Assembly: GCF_030253575.1 (NCBI RefSeq)
Contig: NC_080558.1
Span: forward strand, 7,450,001-7,514,000
DNA length: 64,000 nucleotides
Source: Rhododendron vialii
Lineage: Eukaryota; Streptophyta; Magnoliopsida; Ericales; Ericaceae
Direction of reading: 5' to 3'
The translations under genes and the position numbers were made by a program. The first letter of the stretch is position 1. The number at the start of each line of letters is the position of its first letter. Below are positions 1 to 11,000 of this stretch, in pieces. The notes beneath the pieces were generated by a model that saw only the letters and a list, made by a program, of their open reading frames with translations, did not search any database and was not told the origin of the DNA.

Positions 1-1
1 A

Positions 2-1954
2 GAGATTTACAGGGCTCCGGCGGCTCTGACGTGGTTTCTAGGGCAGGCGCCGGCGGGTGAGGCGGAGACCGTCCATTATGACCAGTTCAAACTGTATTTG
101 CACGGGAGGGAGCCGGAGTCAGAGTTGGAGGCGGAGCAGATGGCGAGGGCCTACCTGTTGTACTTGTTCGGGGCTACCCTGTACCCGAACAAGCGATCCA
201 CAGTGCACCTGTCCTACTTACCGGCCCTCCATGACTTAGGCGCAGCTTCGAGGTTTGACTGGGGAGGAGCTGCCCTGGGCACCTGCTATGGCTTTATGGG
301 GGCGTTCTCTCGCGGGAAGAAGGCGACTGCCGGCTACTGGAGGGTGTGAGAGGTAAGAAACAAAGACTATCATTTACTTAACGCTTTTCCCTTTATTGCA
401 TTTGTACTTTGATTTGCATATGAACTGACGCCTTGGTTGTCTTTACCATTTGCAGCTATGGGCTTATGAGGTGCTGAAGATGTACCCTCCGGAGAACAAG
501 TGCCCGAACCTGAGGATGCTCCCCCGTGCCATGATTTGGGGTCCTATGTATAGCGGGAAAAAGAAATCCAGAGGGAGCCTCCTAGCTTTCCGGACCTACC
601 TCGACGAGCTGTCTGGCACTCAGGTATGCAATTATGTCGAATTTGATCATTATACCCGTAGAATTGCTTTAATGCTGTCGCTGATACCTTACAAACTGTG
701 CCATTGCCTTGCAGGTGGATTGGAACCCTTGGAGCGGCGCTGAGCCTGAGCCTGCGTACTTGGCGGAGAGCAGGGTGGTGACTGCGAGCCGGGTGCTTTT
801 GGAGTCGGCCTTCGGGTGGCGGTGGTATCTGGGTGATCGGGTGACACGGCAGTCACTAGGTGCTCTTGACTTTCAGGTGCCTGGGCCACTTCCTCCTCAC
901 GCTTCCCACACGGACAAGTATACCCTGGCTGAGCTGAGGCGCTTCACTGTTCCGACCGGGCTGGCTGCTTTTCTGAGGCCTGAGCGTGACTACGCCGTAT
1001 ACCGGAGGCAGCACCTGGCGAGGCCGCTCGGCGTGCTGGAGCATGTCGCCGTGCAGAGTGAGGCGCTTGAGGCTGGTGAGGAGAGGCGGAGCCGGGAGAG
1101 CAGGGCATCCCGCCCGAGAGAGAGGAGCGACTATGCCACAGCGACTGGGCTGCCTCGGCTTTCTTGGACCCTAGCTGTGCGGGACACGGCAGGAGAGGAG
1201 GCTATAGTTCGGTTCGAGCCCGCCAGGACAGATCCAGCAGAGATCACAGGGCCGGTAAGACATTCCTTTACCCTTTTGTAGTTCCCGTATTTGTTTTCAG
1301 TATGTACACTTGGCTTGCATTCTGATTCTGTCCCGAAATATGTCACAGGCCCCGATAGAATGGGTACGGGAGGCAGCTCGCCTGATGAAGGCCATGGAGA
1401 AGGAGTTCCACAGGATAGCCGGCGGCGCCTCTTTGCAATTGGAGTACCCACCACCAGTTCCAGCTCCCGTTGAGCAGCCTCAGGTATAACTGTTCCTTTT
1501 ACTTTTGATCGGGATTGCTTTTGACATTTCCTGCACTCAGCATTTCAATATATACAATATGCACAATGTATGTTAACTGAATTGAATGACTATGCAGTGA
1601 CACGCTAGGGCGGCTCCTAGGAGAAAGAGCGTGCGGCCTCCCCCAGCAAAGAAGGCAGCTTCGAGCTCCTCCCGGCCAGTGGCAAGGGTGGAACAGGGAG
1701 TGCAAATCACTCCGGCCAGCGAGGAGCTCCAGTTCCGCCGGGAGCTGAGGAAGAGGCCTGCAGAGAAGAAGCCTGCCGAGGGACCCTCGCAGAAGAAAAG
1801 GAGAGAAGAAGAAGAGGCAGAGGAAGAAGAGGAAGAGGGGACGTCCCTCAGCAGCGGCTCTGACTCAGCGAGCGATCCGAGGTTCCGGATAGACCCTAGG
1901 GAGGTGGAGGACAGCGAGGACGAGGACGACGAGGAAGACCTTTTTGATGACTGA
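2..1954 (+). pseudogene. Plant-mobile-domain (MAIN-like) gene, 5' end outside window, two premature stops
   Basis: Five exons fit GT/AG rules and one reading phase: before 2-352, 456-623, 715-1,254, 1,349-1,483 and 1,598-1,954. The translated part has the plant-mobile-domain signature of an AYLLYLFG segment, a YLPALHDL segment and an FDWGGAALG segment, followed by a Pro/Arg-rich linker and a Lys/Glu-rich then Asp/Glu-rich tail that looks intrinsically disordered. Two in-frame TGA codons break it. One at 347-349 falls where a Trp is expected beside the first donor; the other at 1,598-1,600 is the first codon of the last exon. It runs antisense to the pol gene to its right and is probably a cargo gene of the Tat element. 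Function of the family is unclear; MAIN-type host relatives act in genome maintenance and silencing. Confidence 0.65.
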
Positions 1955-3150
1955 GGGCTATCACCGAGCCTCAGTCTATTTTGCCGGTACTTGCCACTTT
2001 TGGATAGATACTTTGATACTCGATGTTTTGGACGGGGCCTGCGTGCCTCTTGATTTTGCGGGCGAGTGTGCCCTGATACATTTAGCTCTGCCCGGGCCGT
2101 TGTGTCGTTTGATACTCGGTACATTTCCACCAGTAGCTTTGACACAGTAGTATATAATAGATGCATTTTCTGTTTTACTGCTTTCCCATTACTTTGGTGA
2201 GGCTTGGTAAAGGAAAAGAACAAAACATCCGCTAATATCTAACATGCATTGATGAATACTTTGAGTCGACCACAGACACTTGACTACGCACATAATTGAC
2301 TTAGCTCGAAGAAAAGATGGACAGAAACGTCCTAGGATACCATACGTATCCCAGACACGCGAGGGATACGGGAGTTTTCGGCGCCGGTAGGCCAAACTCC
2401 ATCATTTACCCCGGGGAAGGAAACTGACCCTTTTGAACGGTGACATAGATGCAAAATGACTTGTACGAATCATCCAAACCGATAGAAATGTACCGGTGCA
2501 AGGGAAATATCAAGAAAACGCTAAAAATGCCATAAAAACGGGCATAAGACGCCAAAGACGACTCGATATAGTCCCGGACTGAAACCGACACCCCCACACA
2601 GTCACATAAGTCCTACGCAACTTGTATGGTATGACAAAACTTGGCAAGAGCCCTGGAAACGAGTTTTGACCATCCGTATCCTTGATTTTGTCTCGACACG
2701 GGCCACCGAGGGTCCAAAATCTTCATCGAGCGTGGCTTTTGGAATCCGATGCTTGGCCATAGTCTTAAATGTCATTTGTGACTTGTAGGACCCAACAAAT
2801 AGCCAAAACCAGCCCCGGAATTGAAAACGACCACACGGAGGCAGTAGCTGCTCAAGACTGGTTTCTGGTGAAGCCGACTGGCGTACGCCAGAAGTTGAGG
2901 GCAGTACGCCAGTAGTGTGGGGACACGGACACGCCAGTAAATAACTGGCGTACGCCAGGTTCCTGAGTGCCAGATCCACTTGACTGACCAACTGTCCTTT
3001 TCGGGGGCCACTTTGTCTTCACCCCTACACGGTTTGCACACGGTTTCTGGGTGTCTCAGGGGGCAGTGTCCTTTGCATGAACACGATTTGGAGTCTAGCA
3101 TGAGGCTTTGGATGCCCCATTATTGGCAAAAATTTCAAAGGGCAAAGGCC
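1955..3150. other. Non-coding spacer between the two antisense genes
   Basis: No convincing reading frame on either strand. From about 2,875 to 2,960 there is a cluster of near-palindromes of the form CTGGCGTACGCCAG, the same motif that recurs in the LTR at 14,460-15,720. The rest probably holds the terminator of the left gene and the promoter of the right one. Confidence 0.5.
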
Positions 3151-3157
3151 TATAAAG
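3151..3157 (+). promoter_or_regulatory. TATA box of the antisense DUF7745-type gene
   Basis: TATAAAG lies 70 bp upstream of the ATG at 3,227, in a pyrimidine-rich leader. It points away from the retrotransposon's own transcription and suggests that the antisense gene has its own promoter. Confidence 0.5.
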
Positions 3158-3226
3158 CAGAGGCCCTGCAAAGGTTTCCCAAGGCGCACTGCTTCCCCTT
3201 TCCTCCAGTATACTTCAATATTTGCC

Positions 3227-4484
3227 ATGGACAACCCCCTCCCGACTTTACTTAGGCCCTGGTTGGCGCAATTTCTAAGCGTTGACTGGCTCAACTTTCA
3301 ATACCACGGTCTCGCCTCGTTCCGCTTTCTTCGACATGTGCCACTCCGCCCAGCGCTCCTGCAGGCTGCTCTCAGATTCTGGGATCCAGATGTCCATGTC
3401 TTTCGCTTTGGCGACGACGAGATGTGCCCGACTGTCGAAGAATTCCAGGTGTACCTTCGGACCTTCTCGTCCCCTACGCTTGTAGTTCCGCCCTACCAGG
3501 CGAGCATGCCCAAATTGCTGGCCAGTTCACTCAATATTTCCCGGGGCTCGGCGAATACCATCCTGGAGGGCGGCCAATTGAAAATCATGCGGTTGATCGA
3601 AATGTACAGCCCGGACGGCGATTTGGCTAGTGATGATGCTCAGGCGCGTCGCCGCTTTGCCTTGGTGATCTGCTTGCTGGCCGCCTACTTGCTTGTGCCG
3701 GCCGACGGGCGGGTCAGCCCTTCACTGGTGAGCGTTGCTGCACAGATGGGGGCGCGAAGGAACGTGGTCCCTCTGGTCCTGGCCGAAACTCTCTTGGGTT
3801 TGGATTTGGTGTATACGGGCCAGTTCGCCGTTTTCAGCGGCAGCCCGCTTTTGCTTCAGGTAATCTCACTCAGCTCACCTTTTTCCGGCTTTTCACACGT
3901 TCTCATTTTACCTCAACACTCGGCTTAGGCTGCTTCCCTGCTCCTTACTTGTCTTTTCGCTCAGGTTTTATCTGGCTTCTTACTTGTCTTTTCCTCTCAT
4001 ACAGTTGTGGCTGTCAGACAAGTTGAATCTCTTGCATCCTCCGGTAGCGGGCTGGAATCTCTTTCCGAAGAGGATCCATCAAAGGGAGATGCGGTATCCG
4101 GACATGGACATAGAAGGCTGGTATGCGTTCATGCAGCAAATGCAGCCTGATGAGATTGCTTGGAGGTGCCCCTGGCTGGACCTTCCGGATATGGCTATTT
4201 CCTCCGACGGATTCGACCGGATGGTGATTGCTGGGCTATCGAGTTTCACTTTCTACATTCCCGGCCGTGTTCTTCGACAGTTGGGCGCCTCTCAAGAGAA
4301 CCACCGCACCAGCATTGGGGATTTCCGTGTCCCGAACTTCAATGCTCAAACACTCGGCGGTTACCAACGGCGCTGGGGCCTTAGAGCCCTTCAGGCTGAG
4401 ATGCCGGGTTTTTCAACAGGGCTGAGGAGCCGCTATAGACAGTGGCTGAGAGCAGATGTGAATGCAAGAGAAAATATTGACTGA
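3227..4484 (+). CDS. DUF7745 / plant-mobile-domain-like protein, antisense cargo of Tat element, intact
   Basis: Two exons, 3,227-3,859 and 4,005-4,484, joined by a 145-bp GT/AG intron in phase 0, give an uninterrupted protein of 370 aa. The ATG sits in a good context (gccATGG). The N-terminal half has the pattern of DUF7745 proteins: an LQAALRFWDP segment, then VFRFGDDEMCPTVEEF, and after the central region a hydrophobic ALVICLLAAYLLVP stretch and a VPLVLAETLLGLDLV segment. These proteins are common in plant genomes, usually within gypsy elements, and have no proven biochemical role. The gene converges with pol, whose stop is at 5,029, leaving a 0.5-kb gap. The open frame next to a frameshifted pol suggests either recent insertion or separate constraint. 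Confidence 0.75.
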
Positions 4485-4839
4485 CTCCGGGCCACTTTGC
4501 TATGCTTAGAATAAACTGCGAGCCGTTAGGCTTCTCAAGCATTTTGTTCTGTTTTTCATGCTTCAACTGTTTTTAAGGCTTTTGTGCTCAGCTTATATAT
4601 TAGAAATAGTAATTTGCAATAAAGTTGAAAGACAACAGGTTTCCCCCTTTCTGACTCGCTTCGGTGCTGCTTTTGACTTGTGCTCGACCCCCCCTCGAAC
4701 TGTGCTATTGACCCAAAAGTGTCGAACCTGGATCGAAATTTTGATCGAATGTGACCGAATCTCAAGGTGAGATTGCCTACGTATCCCTTTTCAGGGAATC
4801 AGGTCAGAACGTAGTTCAGGCTAAGGTTCACTCGTGTAT
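4485..4839. other. Spacer after the antisense gene
   Basis: A T-rich stretch with AATAAA-like signals at 4,508 and 4,617 on the plus strand, suitable as the 3' end of the antisense gene. No coding frame is evident. Confidence 0.35.
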
Positions 4840-5028
4840 TTTACCTCTCCTTTTACGCTCTAACTTTTGCCTAGCACTGCCTCCTTAGGTTTTCGGTCTA
4901 GCGAGCTTTCGACTTTTGCCTATTTATTTTTGCCTAGAACCGCCTCCTTAGGTTTTCGGTCTAGCAGGCTGCTCTAACTTTTGCTTGGAATCGCCCACCC
5001 TTGTGGTTTTCGACCCAACGAGCATCTC
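4840..5028. repeat. Three imperfect tandem repeats downstream of pol
   Basis: A unit of about 60-70 bp is repeated three times. Each copy carries 'aacttttgc', 'cgcc(t)cc' and a 'ttttcggtctagc' or 'ttttcgacccaac' segment. The third copy is the most diverged. It lies directly after the pol stop codon, a position where Tat elements often carry tandem repeats. Confidence 0.6.
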
Positions 5029-6159
5029 TCAGGGAAAATAACGCTTGAGCTGATCCAGGTTGACCAGGGTGTTGAATTCATTGCCGTCGAGGTCGATGAG
5101 CTTAGCAGCACCCCCGGATAGGACGGTCTTGATGATGTATGGCCCGGATCGCTTCGGCCTGAATTTCCCACGAGGATCAAACACTGGAGCCCGGATCTCC
5201 TTTGTGACCATGTCTCCTTCGACCAAGCCCCTGGACTTCACCTTTTTGTTGAATGCGCGGGCAATTCGACGCTGATACCCCTGAACATGATACAAAGCCC
5301 GGAGTCTTCTCTCATCAAACAGCATCAACTCGATAAACCTTCCGCTTAACCAGTCAGATTCCTCAAGACCGCTTTCAACCATGATTCTCAGCGATGGTAC
5401 CTCGAGCTCGATGGGAAGTACTGCCTCCATCCCATAGACTAGAGAGAAGGGAGTTGCACCCGTTGAAGTTCGAATAGATGTCCGGTATCCCCAGAGGGCG
5501 AGTGGCAGCTGCTCGTGCCAATCCCTTGCAGACTCGGCAGTCTTCTTGATGATCATCTCGACATTCTTGTTTGCAGCTTCGACCGCCCCATTTGTTTGCG
5601 GGCGATAGGTCGTTGAATGATGGATCTCGATACCAAATTCCTCGAAGAGCTCCAGAACCCTCCCCTTGAAATGGCTCCCGTTATCGGATACAAATGCCTG
5701 AGGAACCCCGTACCGGTAAATGATGTTCTTTCGAATGAATTGAGCAACTTGAACCGTTGTCAGTGTCTTGTAGGATTCGGCCTCGACCCACTTGGTGAAA
5801 TAGTCTATCGCTACTAGTATGAACTTATGGCCGTTTGAAGCAGACGGTCTGATCATCCCGATAACATCGATGCCCCAAACAGAGAACGGCCATGGCGAAG
5901 TCATGCCATACAGCTTAGACGGAGGGACATGCTGCAAGTTCGCGTGGATTTGACACTTGTAACAGCGCCGGACATAGTCGATGCACTGCGTTTCCATTGT
6001 AGACCAGTAGTAACCCTGCCTGAGGATTTTCCTAGCGAGCATGACGCCGCTCATGTGAGGCCCGCAGACTCCTTCGTGAACCTCTTCCATTATCCTTGTT
6101 GCCTCGACGCCGTTGACACAGAGCTTGTGCATCCCACAGTGCGACCTTCGATACAGCTT
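5029..6159 (-). pseudogene. Tat pol, integrase part (frameshifted from the RT part)
   Basis: This minus-strand frame carries the integrase. A zinc-binding HHCC region (H-x-H spacing, then CYKC) is followed by the DDE core with DVIG, SDNGSHF and the final Glu in the VEAANKN segment, then a C-terminal domain ending at RYFP. No chromodomain follows, as expected for Tat. The frame is separated from the upstream RNase H frame by a run of seven C (6,160-6,166, plus strand). Six would keep the reading phase, so one extra base has broken the polyprotein. Confidence 0.85.
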
Positions 6160-6166
6160 CCCCCCC

Positions 6167-8029
6167 ACAGATGATGTACTGAGAAGCCAGCCTCTGTAAG
6201 GCGATCCGGTCCTTCTTCGTGGCCTCAATAGGGAACTCCCCGCGCTCCACAAAGTTCCAAATGTCATGGTACCAGGGTAGGCTATCATCGACATCATCAA
6301 TGGCGTTGATATACTCGTAAGCGGGCAAGTCCCTCTGTTCAATCACAATTGGCCGCAGCTTAACTCCTATTGGAAGTTCGATCATTGAAGCCAAAGTCGC
6401 CAAGGCATCGGCGAACTGATTCCTCAAGCGTGGGACATGGGTGAAAGTCACCTTATTGAAGCGAGGAATCAGTTCTTCCAAATCTTGGTGATAAGGCTTC
6501 AGCTTTTCCTCACGAACCTTCCAATCTCCATTGGCTTGGGAAACCACCAAGTTCGAATCGCCAATTACTTCCAACTTCTCGACCCCTAAAGCGATGGCAG
6601 CTTCCATTCCGACGATGCAGGCCTCATACTCGGCTTGATTGTTGGTGACATCGAAATTCAGTTTGAAGGCGAGAGGAATGTGAGCACCGGCGGGCGTGAT
6701 CAACAATACTCCGATCCCGAATCCCCTTTGGTTAGCAGCCCCATCAAAATAGAGCGTCCATACTTCCTCGACCACTGTTAGAACCTCTTCGTCGGGGAAT
6801 GTGAAATCCACATCTTCCGGGCCGTAGATCGGGTGGTCGGCTAAAAATTCGGCCACAGCGCGCCCCTTTACAGATTTTCTCGTGACATGTTGGAGTTCGA
6901 ACTCAGCCAGCAGAAGCAACCAACGTGCTAGCTTATGGGTGAGTGCAGGCTTCTCGAACAGATACTTGATAGGATCCATCCGAGAGATCAGTCTCACCGA
7001 ATAGGCTAGCATGTAGTGTCTAAGCTTTCTTGTAGCCCAAACTAACGCCCAACACGTCTTTTCGAGAGGGGTATAGCGCTCCTCAGATCCGACCATCTTC
7101 TTGCTCAGATAGTACACAGCCTTCTCGACCCCATTGCTTCCTTCCTGTGCTAGCAGACATCCCATAGCTGTTGAAGAAACGGACAGATAGAGAATCAAAG
7201 GTCGACCCGGTGTTGGCGGCATCAGTACCGGTGGGTTCTGCAAATACCTCTGAATAGACTCGAAAGCGGTCTGGCATTTCTCCGTCCATTCGAATGGGAC
7301 CCCCTTTTTGAGCAAATGGAATAACGGCCCGCAGGTTAGAGTTAACTTGGAGATGAACCTGCTGATGAACTGGACCTTCCCTAGAAAACTTCGCACACCT
7401 TTTTCAGACTTGGGTGGCTCCATCTCAAGGATTGCTTTGATTTTGGAAGGATCCACTTCAATTCCCCTCGCGGTGATCAGAAACCCCAACATTTTGCCTG
7501 ACGTGACCCCAAACGTACACTTTTGCGGGTTCAGGCGCACATTGTATTTGCGGAGCCTTTCGAGAAATTGCCTGAGTGTCGGAAGATAGTCTTTTTCCTC
7601 CTTTGCCTTCACGATCATGTCATCGACGTAGATCTCGACAGTCTTATGGATAAAATCGTGAAACAAGGTCGTTTGAGCCCGTTGGAAAGTGCACCCGGCG
7701 TTCTTCAGCCCAAACGGCATTTTTACATAGCAGTAAGTCCCCCATTCCGAGACAAATGTCGTTTTCTCTTGGTCCTCGGGTGCCACAGAGATCTGGTTGT
7801 ATCCGGAGAATCCGTCGACAAAAGAGAGCAAGGCATGCCCCGCCGTGTTGTCCACAAGCACGTCAATGTGCGGCAAGGGAAAACTGTCTTTGGGGCTTGC
7901 CTTGTTTAAGTCCCGGAAGTCGACGCAGACTCGGATCTTTCCATCCTTCTTAAGAACGGGCACAATGTTGGCCACCCATCTGGGGTACTCTGCAACCCTT
8001 ATGAACCCTGCATCAATCTGTTTAGTAAC
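6167..8029 (-). pseudogene. Tat pol, reverse transcriptase, RNase H and archaeal-type RNase H part
   Basis: The frame has the RT palm motifs VDFRDLNKA and YVDDM with both catalytic Asp. The connected gypsy RNase H follows, but its first catalytic Asp is replaced (YLSVSST where YLDAS is usual). A second RNase H domain then shows all acidic residues (YFDGA, AEYEA, GDSN, FADALA). A degenerate first and intact second RNase H is the Tat arrangement. The frame is cut off from gag-protease by a stop and one-base shift at 8,030-8,033, and from integrase by the homopolymer at 6,160-6,166. Confidence 0.9.
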
Positions 8030-8030
8030 C

Positions 8031-11000
8031 CTATTCCTTGATCTTCTGAACCCAATCCGGCCTCATTCTGCGGAGCTTCTGTTTGACGGGGACAGCCCCA
8101 GGCTCCAACGGGATTCGATGCTGCACTATTTCAGGATCAATGCCGGGCATATCCTTGTGAGACCACGCGAAAACCTCGGGAAATTCCTTGAGTAGCTCGA
8201 TAGTTCCGGCATGATTTTCCGGGGATAGATTTGCACCGATTTGCATCATGTGGGGGTCATCCTCGTTTTTCAAATTTACACAAATTACTTCTTCTTTTAG
8301 AGGCTGAGCACGCCTTTCGTCTTCCTTTTCGATGAGGGAACGCAACTCAGCCGGGATGTCCCCGTCGAAGTTTGTTCCTTCATCGTCAGGGTCGACACAG
8401 TTTATATAGAAGCTAGCAAAGTAGTCAGAAGTAGGATCATGCATTTCATAAAACCCCACGGGGTTGCCAAGTACAACAGACTCGAACTCGAAGTAAAAGC
8501 TACGACGTGGAGGGCCAAGAGGCACAAGCTCCGACTCTGAGCTAGACTTAGACTTGACAGACTCTGTGTCAGACTCAGACTCATCGTCAATGCATGTTAG
8601 ACGCGGAGTGAAAATGCAGTTATTGAGACTTCCCTGTGCCTTCACGATGAGAAAGGTAGGATCCTCGAGAGCATCTGAGGAGTCGGGCCCGAGCATCAGC
8701 ACTTCAGCTTCTTCGCCCTTGCCAACCAAACCTACTTGGGAGAACAACATCTCCAGATCGCCTTGATCAAAAGCCTTCAGCCAGTCAAACTCTCCCTTGG
8801 CTTGACCCAACTGCTTCTTGAATTCCTTTTCGGCCAGTTTCTCTTCGGCTGTCTCCTCATCGGGCCAGGTGTCCGCAGCAAAGATTTCAAATCCCGGTAG
8901 CCAAGTGGAAGTCTCCGGATCCCAAAACGGCTCTATCTGTCCCGAATAAGCAGAGCCTCCTCCCTCTCGCACAAAGTAGCTGTCGGGGTTACCAAAAAGG
9001 GTTCGAGGTTTTCCCGTGTCTTTCCTCTTTTCGGCGTCTTTGGCCGGTGAAGTGTAACCAAGACCAAAGCGGCCGTTGTTGGAAGGAAAGACAGGGAACT
9101 CGGCGATCCCTTGTTGGTTGGCCCCGAGTCCTAGGCCCGGCATGAATGACATCTTCCTCATCATTTCGAGGACAGTTGAGCTTATGGTGAAGTCATCATC
9201 CATGGCAATGGCGAGGACTGAGCCAGATGTGTCGAAAGAGAAACCCCCGAAGTCCGAGTCTTCTTCCCCGTGCATAATGCCCAAGACAGGCGTGCCGTCA
9301 TCCGTGAGCGGGCGGATCCCAGAGTCCGCGCAGATTGTTAAGGTTCCGGTAGGCAGCCCCAGCATGACTTTCTGGTGTAGGGTTGAAGGTACAGCCATAA
9401 TGTCGGCCCTATGAAGCCAAGGTCTGCCCAGCAGCAGGTTAAAGGTGGCGGGGACGTCAACCACGTGGAACTCTACATCCATTTCGAAACCCTCAGCATC
9501 CAGTTTCAGCATCAGAGTTCCTTCCACCATGCGGCGAGTGCTGTCATATGCCTTGACGGCCAGATTGGAGGGCGTTAGGTCGCTCTTTGCGAATCCCAAA
9601 CGGTAGGCAACCCTCATCGGGCAAACGTTGATAGCTGAGCCGTTGTCAATTAGCACGGTTGGCACCCAATGTCCCCGGCACTTGATGGTGATGTGCAGCG
9701 GGCGGTTGTGAGCAGTTCCTTCAACGGGCAGATCCCTCTCAGTGAAAATGACGGAGTGTTTAGAGAGAAGTGGTAGCACGAGAGCAATCATGGCCTCGGG
9801 GGTAATGTCGATCGGTACAGTGAGCCGGGCCAATGCGGAAGACAGCTTCTCACGATGCTCCTTTGATGACGATATCAGACCCCAGATAGAGACGGCGGCA
9901 GGAATCCGTTCGAGCTGTTTCAAAATGGCGTCTTCTTCTGGAGCCCCATTCGGAAAGAGCGGATCAGTTTGCTGAGCAGCGGGAACAGTGGCTTTCTGAC
10001 CGGGCGGATTGGACGAGCTTCCCGCCTGGAGGTTGGAGGGCTGAAACACTCGGCCGCTCCTAGTGACATTGGCCACGTCCCACCAAGATGATGAGTCAAT
10101 AGAATCCCACAGATCGGCTGGTACTTCTTCCAGCTTGCGCTTCCCTTTGTCCGTTGATGCCACCGTTGCAGTCGAATCTGTCCCCAGAGCGGTATCCCAT
10201 TCCAAATCCTTCATCACTAGACCCTCCCAAAAGGCGGGATCCTGTGCAGCCTCTTCTTCAAATGGTGCTCCTGGGTTAGTGACGAATGGAACGTCCCAAA
10301 ATCCTCCATCGACGAGAGCAGTATTGACGGTCCATACTTCGTTCCCCATGTTGAGGTCGACAATGTTGTCGACGTCCCAAATATCAGCGGGCGGTGAGGT
10401 CTTAATAGCTTCTTCCGCATCCCAGAGGTCGGCCGGAAGCGCATCTAGAATCATGATTGAGCAGTCATCCCCGGGGGCTGTAATGACAGGACGCGGCCGT
10501 TCCACAGAAACAACGTCGAGGGTAATATCACACTCATGGATGCGACGGTCGAGCGTGTCAGCAATAGCATTTACCAAGGGTAACATGGCGCCTAGCGGGC
10601 GACGAACTTCGGGCACAACCTCTCCCTCTTGGAACTGGTCCCAGTACTTCTCATCAAAGTCGTTTTGGTCCACATCCGCCTCGAGGCCTTGACCCAATTG
10701 CCATCCACCAGGCTGTGGATCCCACACGTACTCCTCGGCTTCCACTTCGACGGGGTTTAATTCGGGCTGGTGAAAGAGCGCGAACAGAGAGAGACCATCC
10801 AGAGGGTCAGCCTGCGCCACGTTCCATTCTTCCTGCCACTGGTCTAGCCATACCTGATTGACCTGAGGGTGCGCGGGGAATCCCATGTTGTACTGTTCAG
10901 TCCAATCACTGCAAAGTTCTTCCCACTCCTTGGCTCTGTCCTCCATGGCCCAACCGGCCGCCATCATGTTAATGCTTGGTTCGGAGGGGAAGGGTACAAT

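Noticed and set aside
2..1954. Host MAIN-type gene unrelated to transposons
   Set aside because: Possible, but its orientation, position next to Tat pol and decay fit a transposon cargo gene better.
1573..2223. Minus-strand frame of 216 codons with long Ser runs
   Set aside because: It is the antisense shadow of the Glu/Asp-rich tail of the mobile-domain gene; Ser runs arise from GAG/GAA triplets read backwards.
8026..8036. Programmed ribosomal frameshift between protease and RT
   Set aside because: No slippery heptamer or structured downstream region is evident; a simple one-base lesion explains it.
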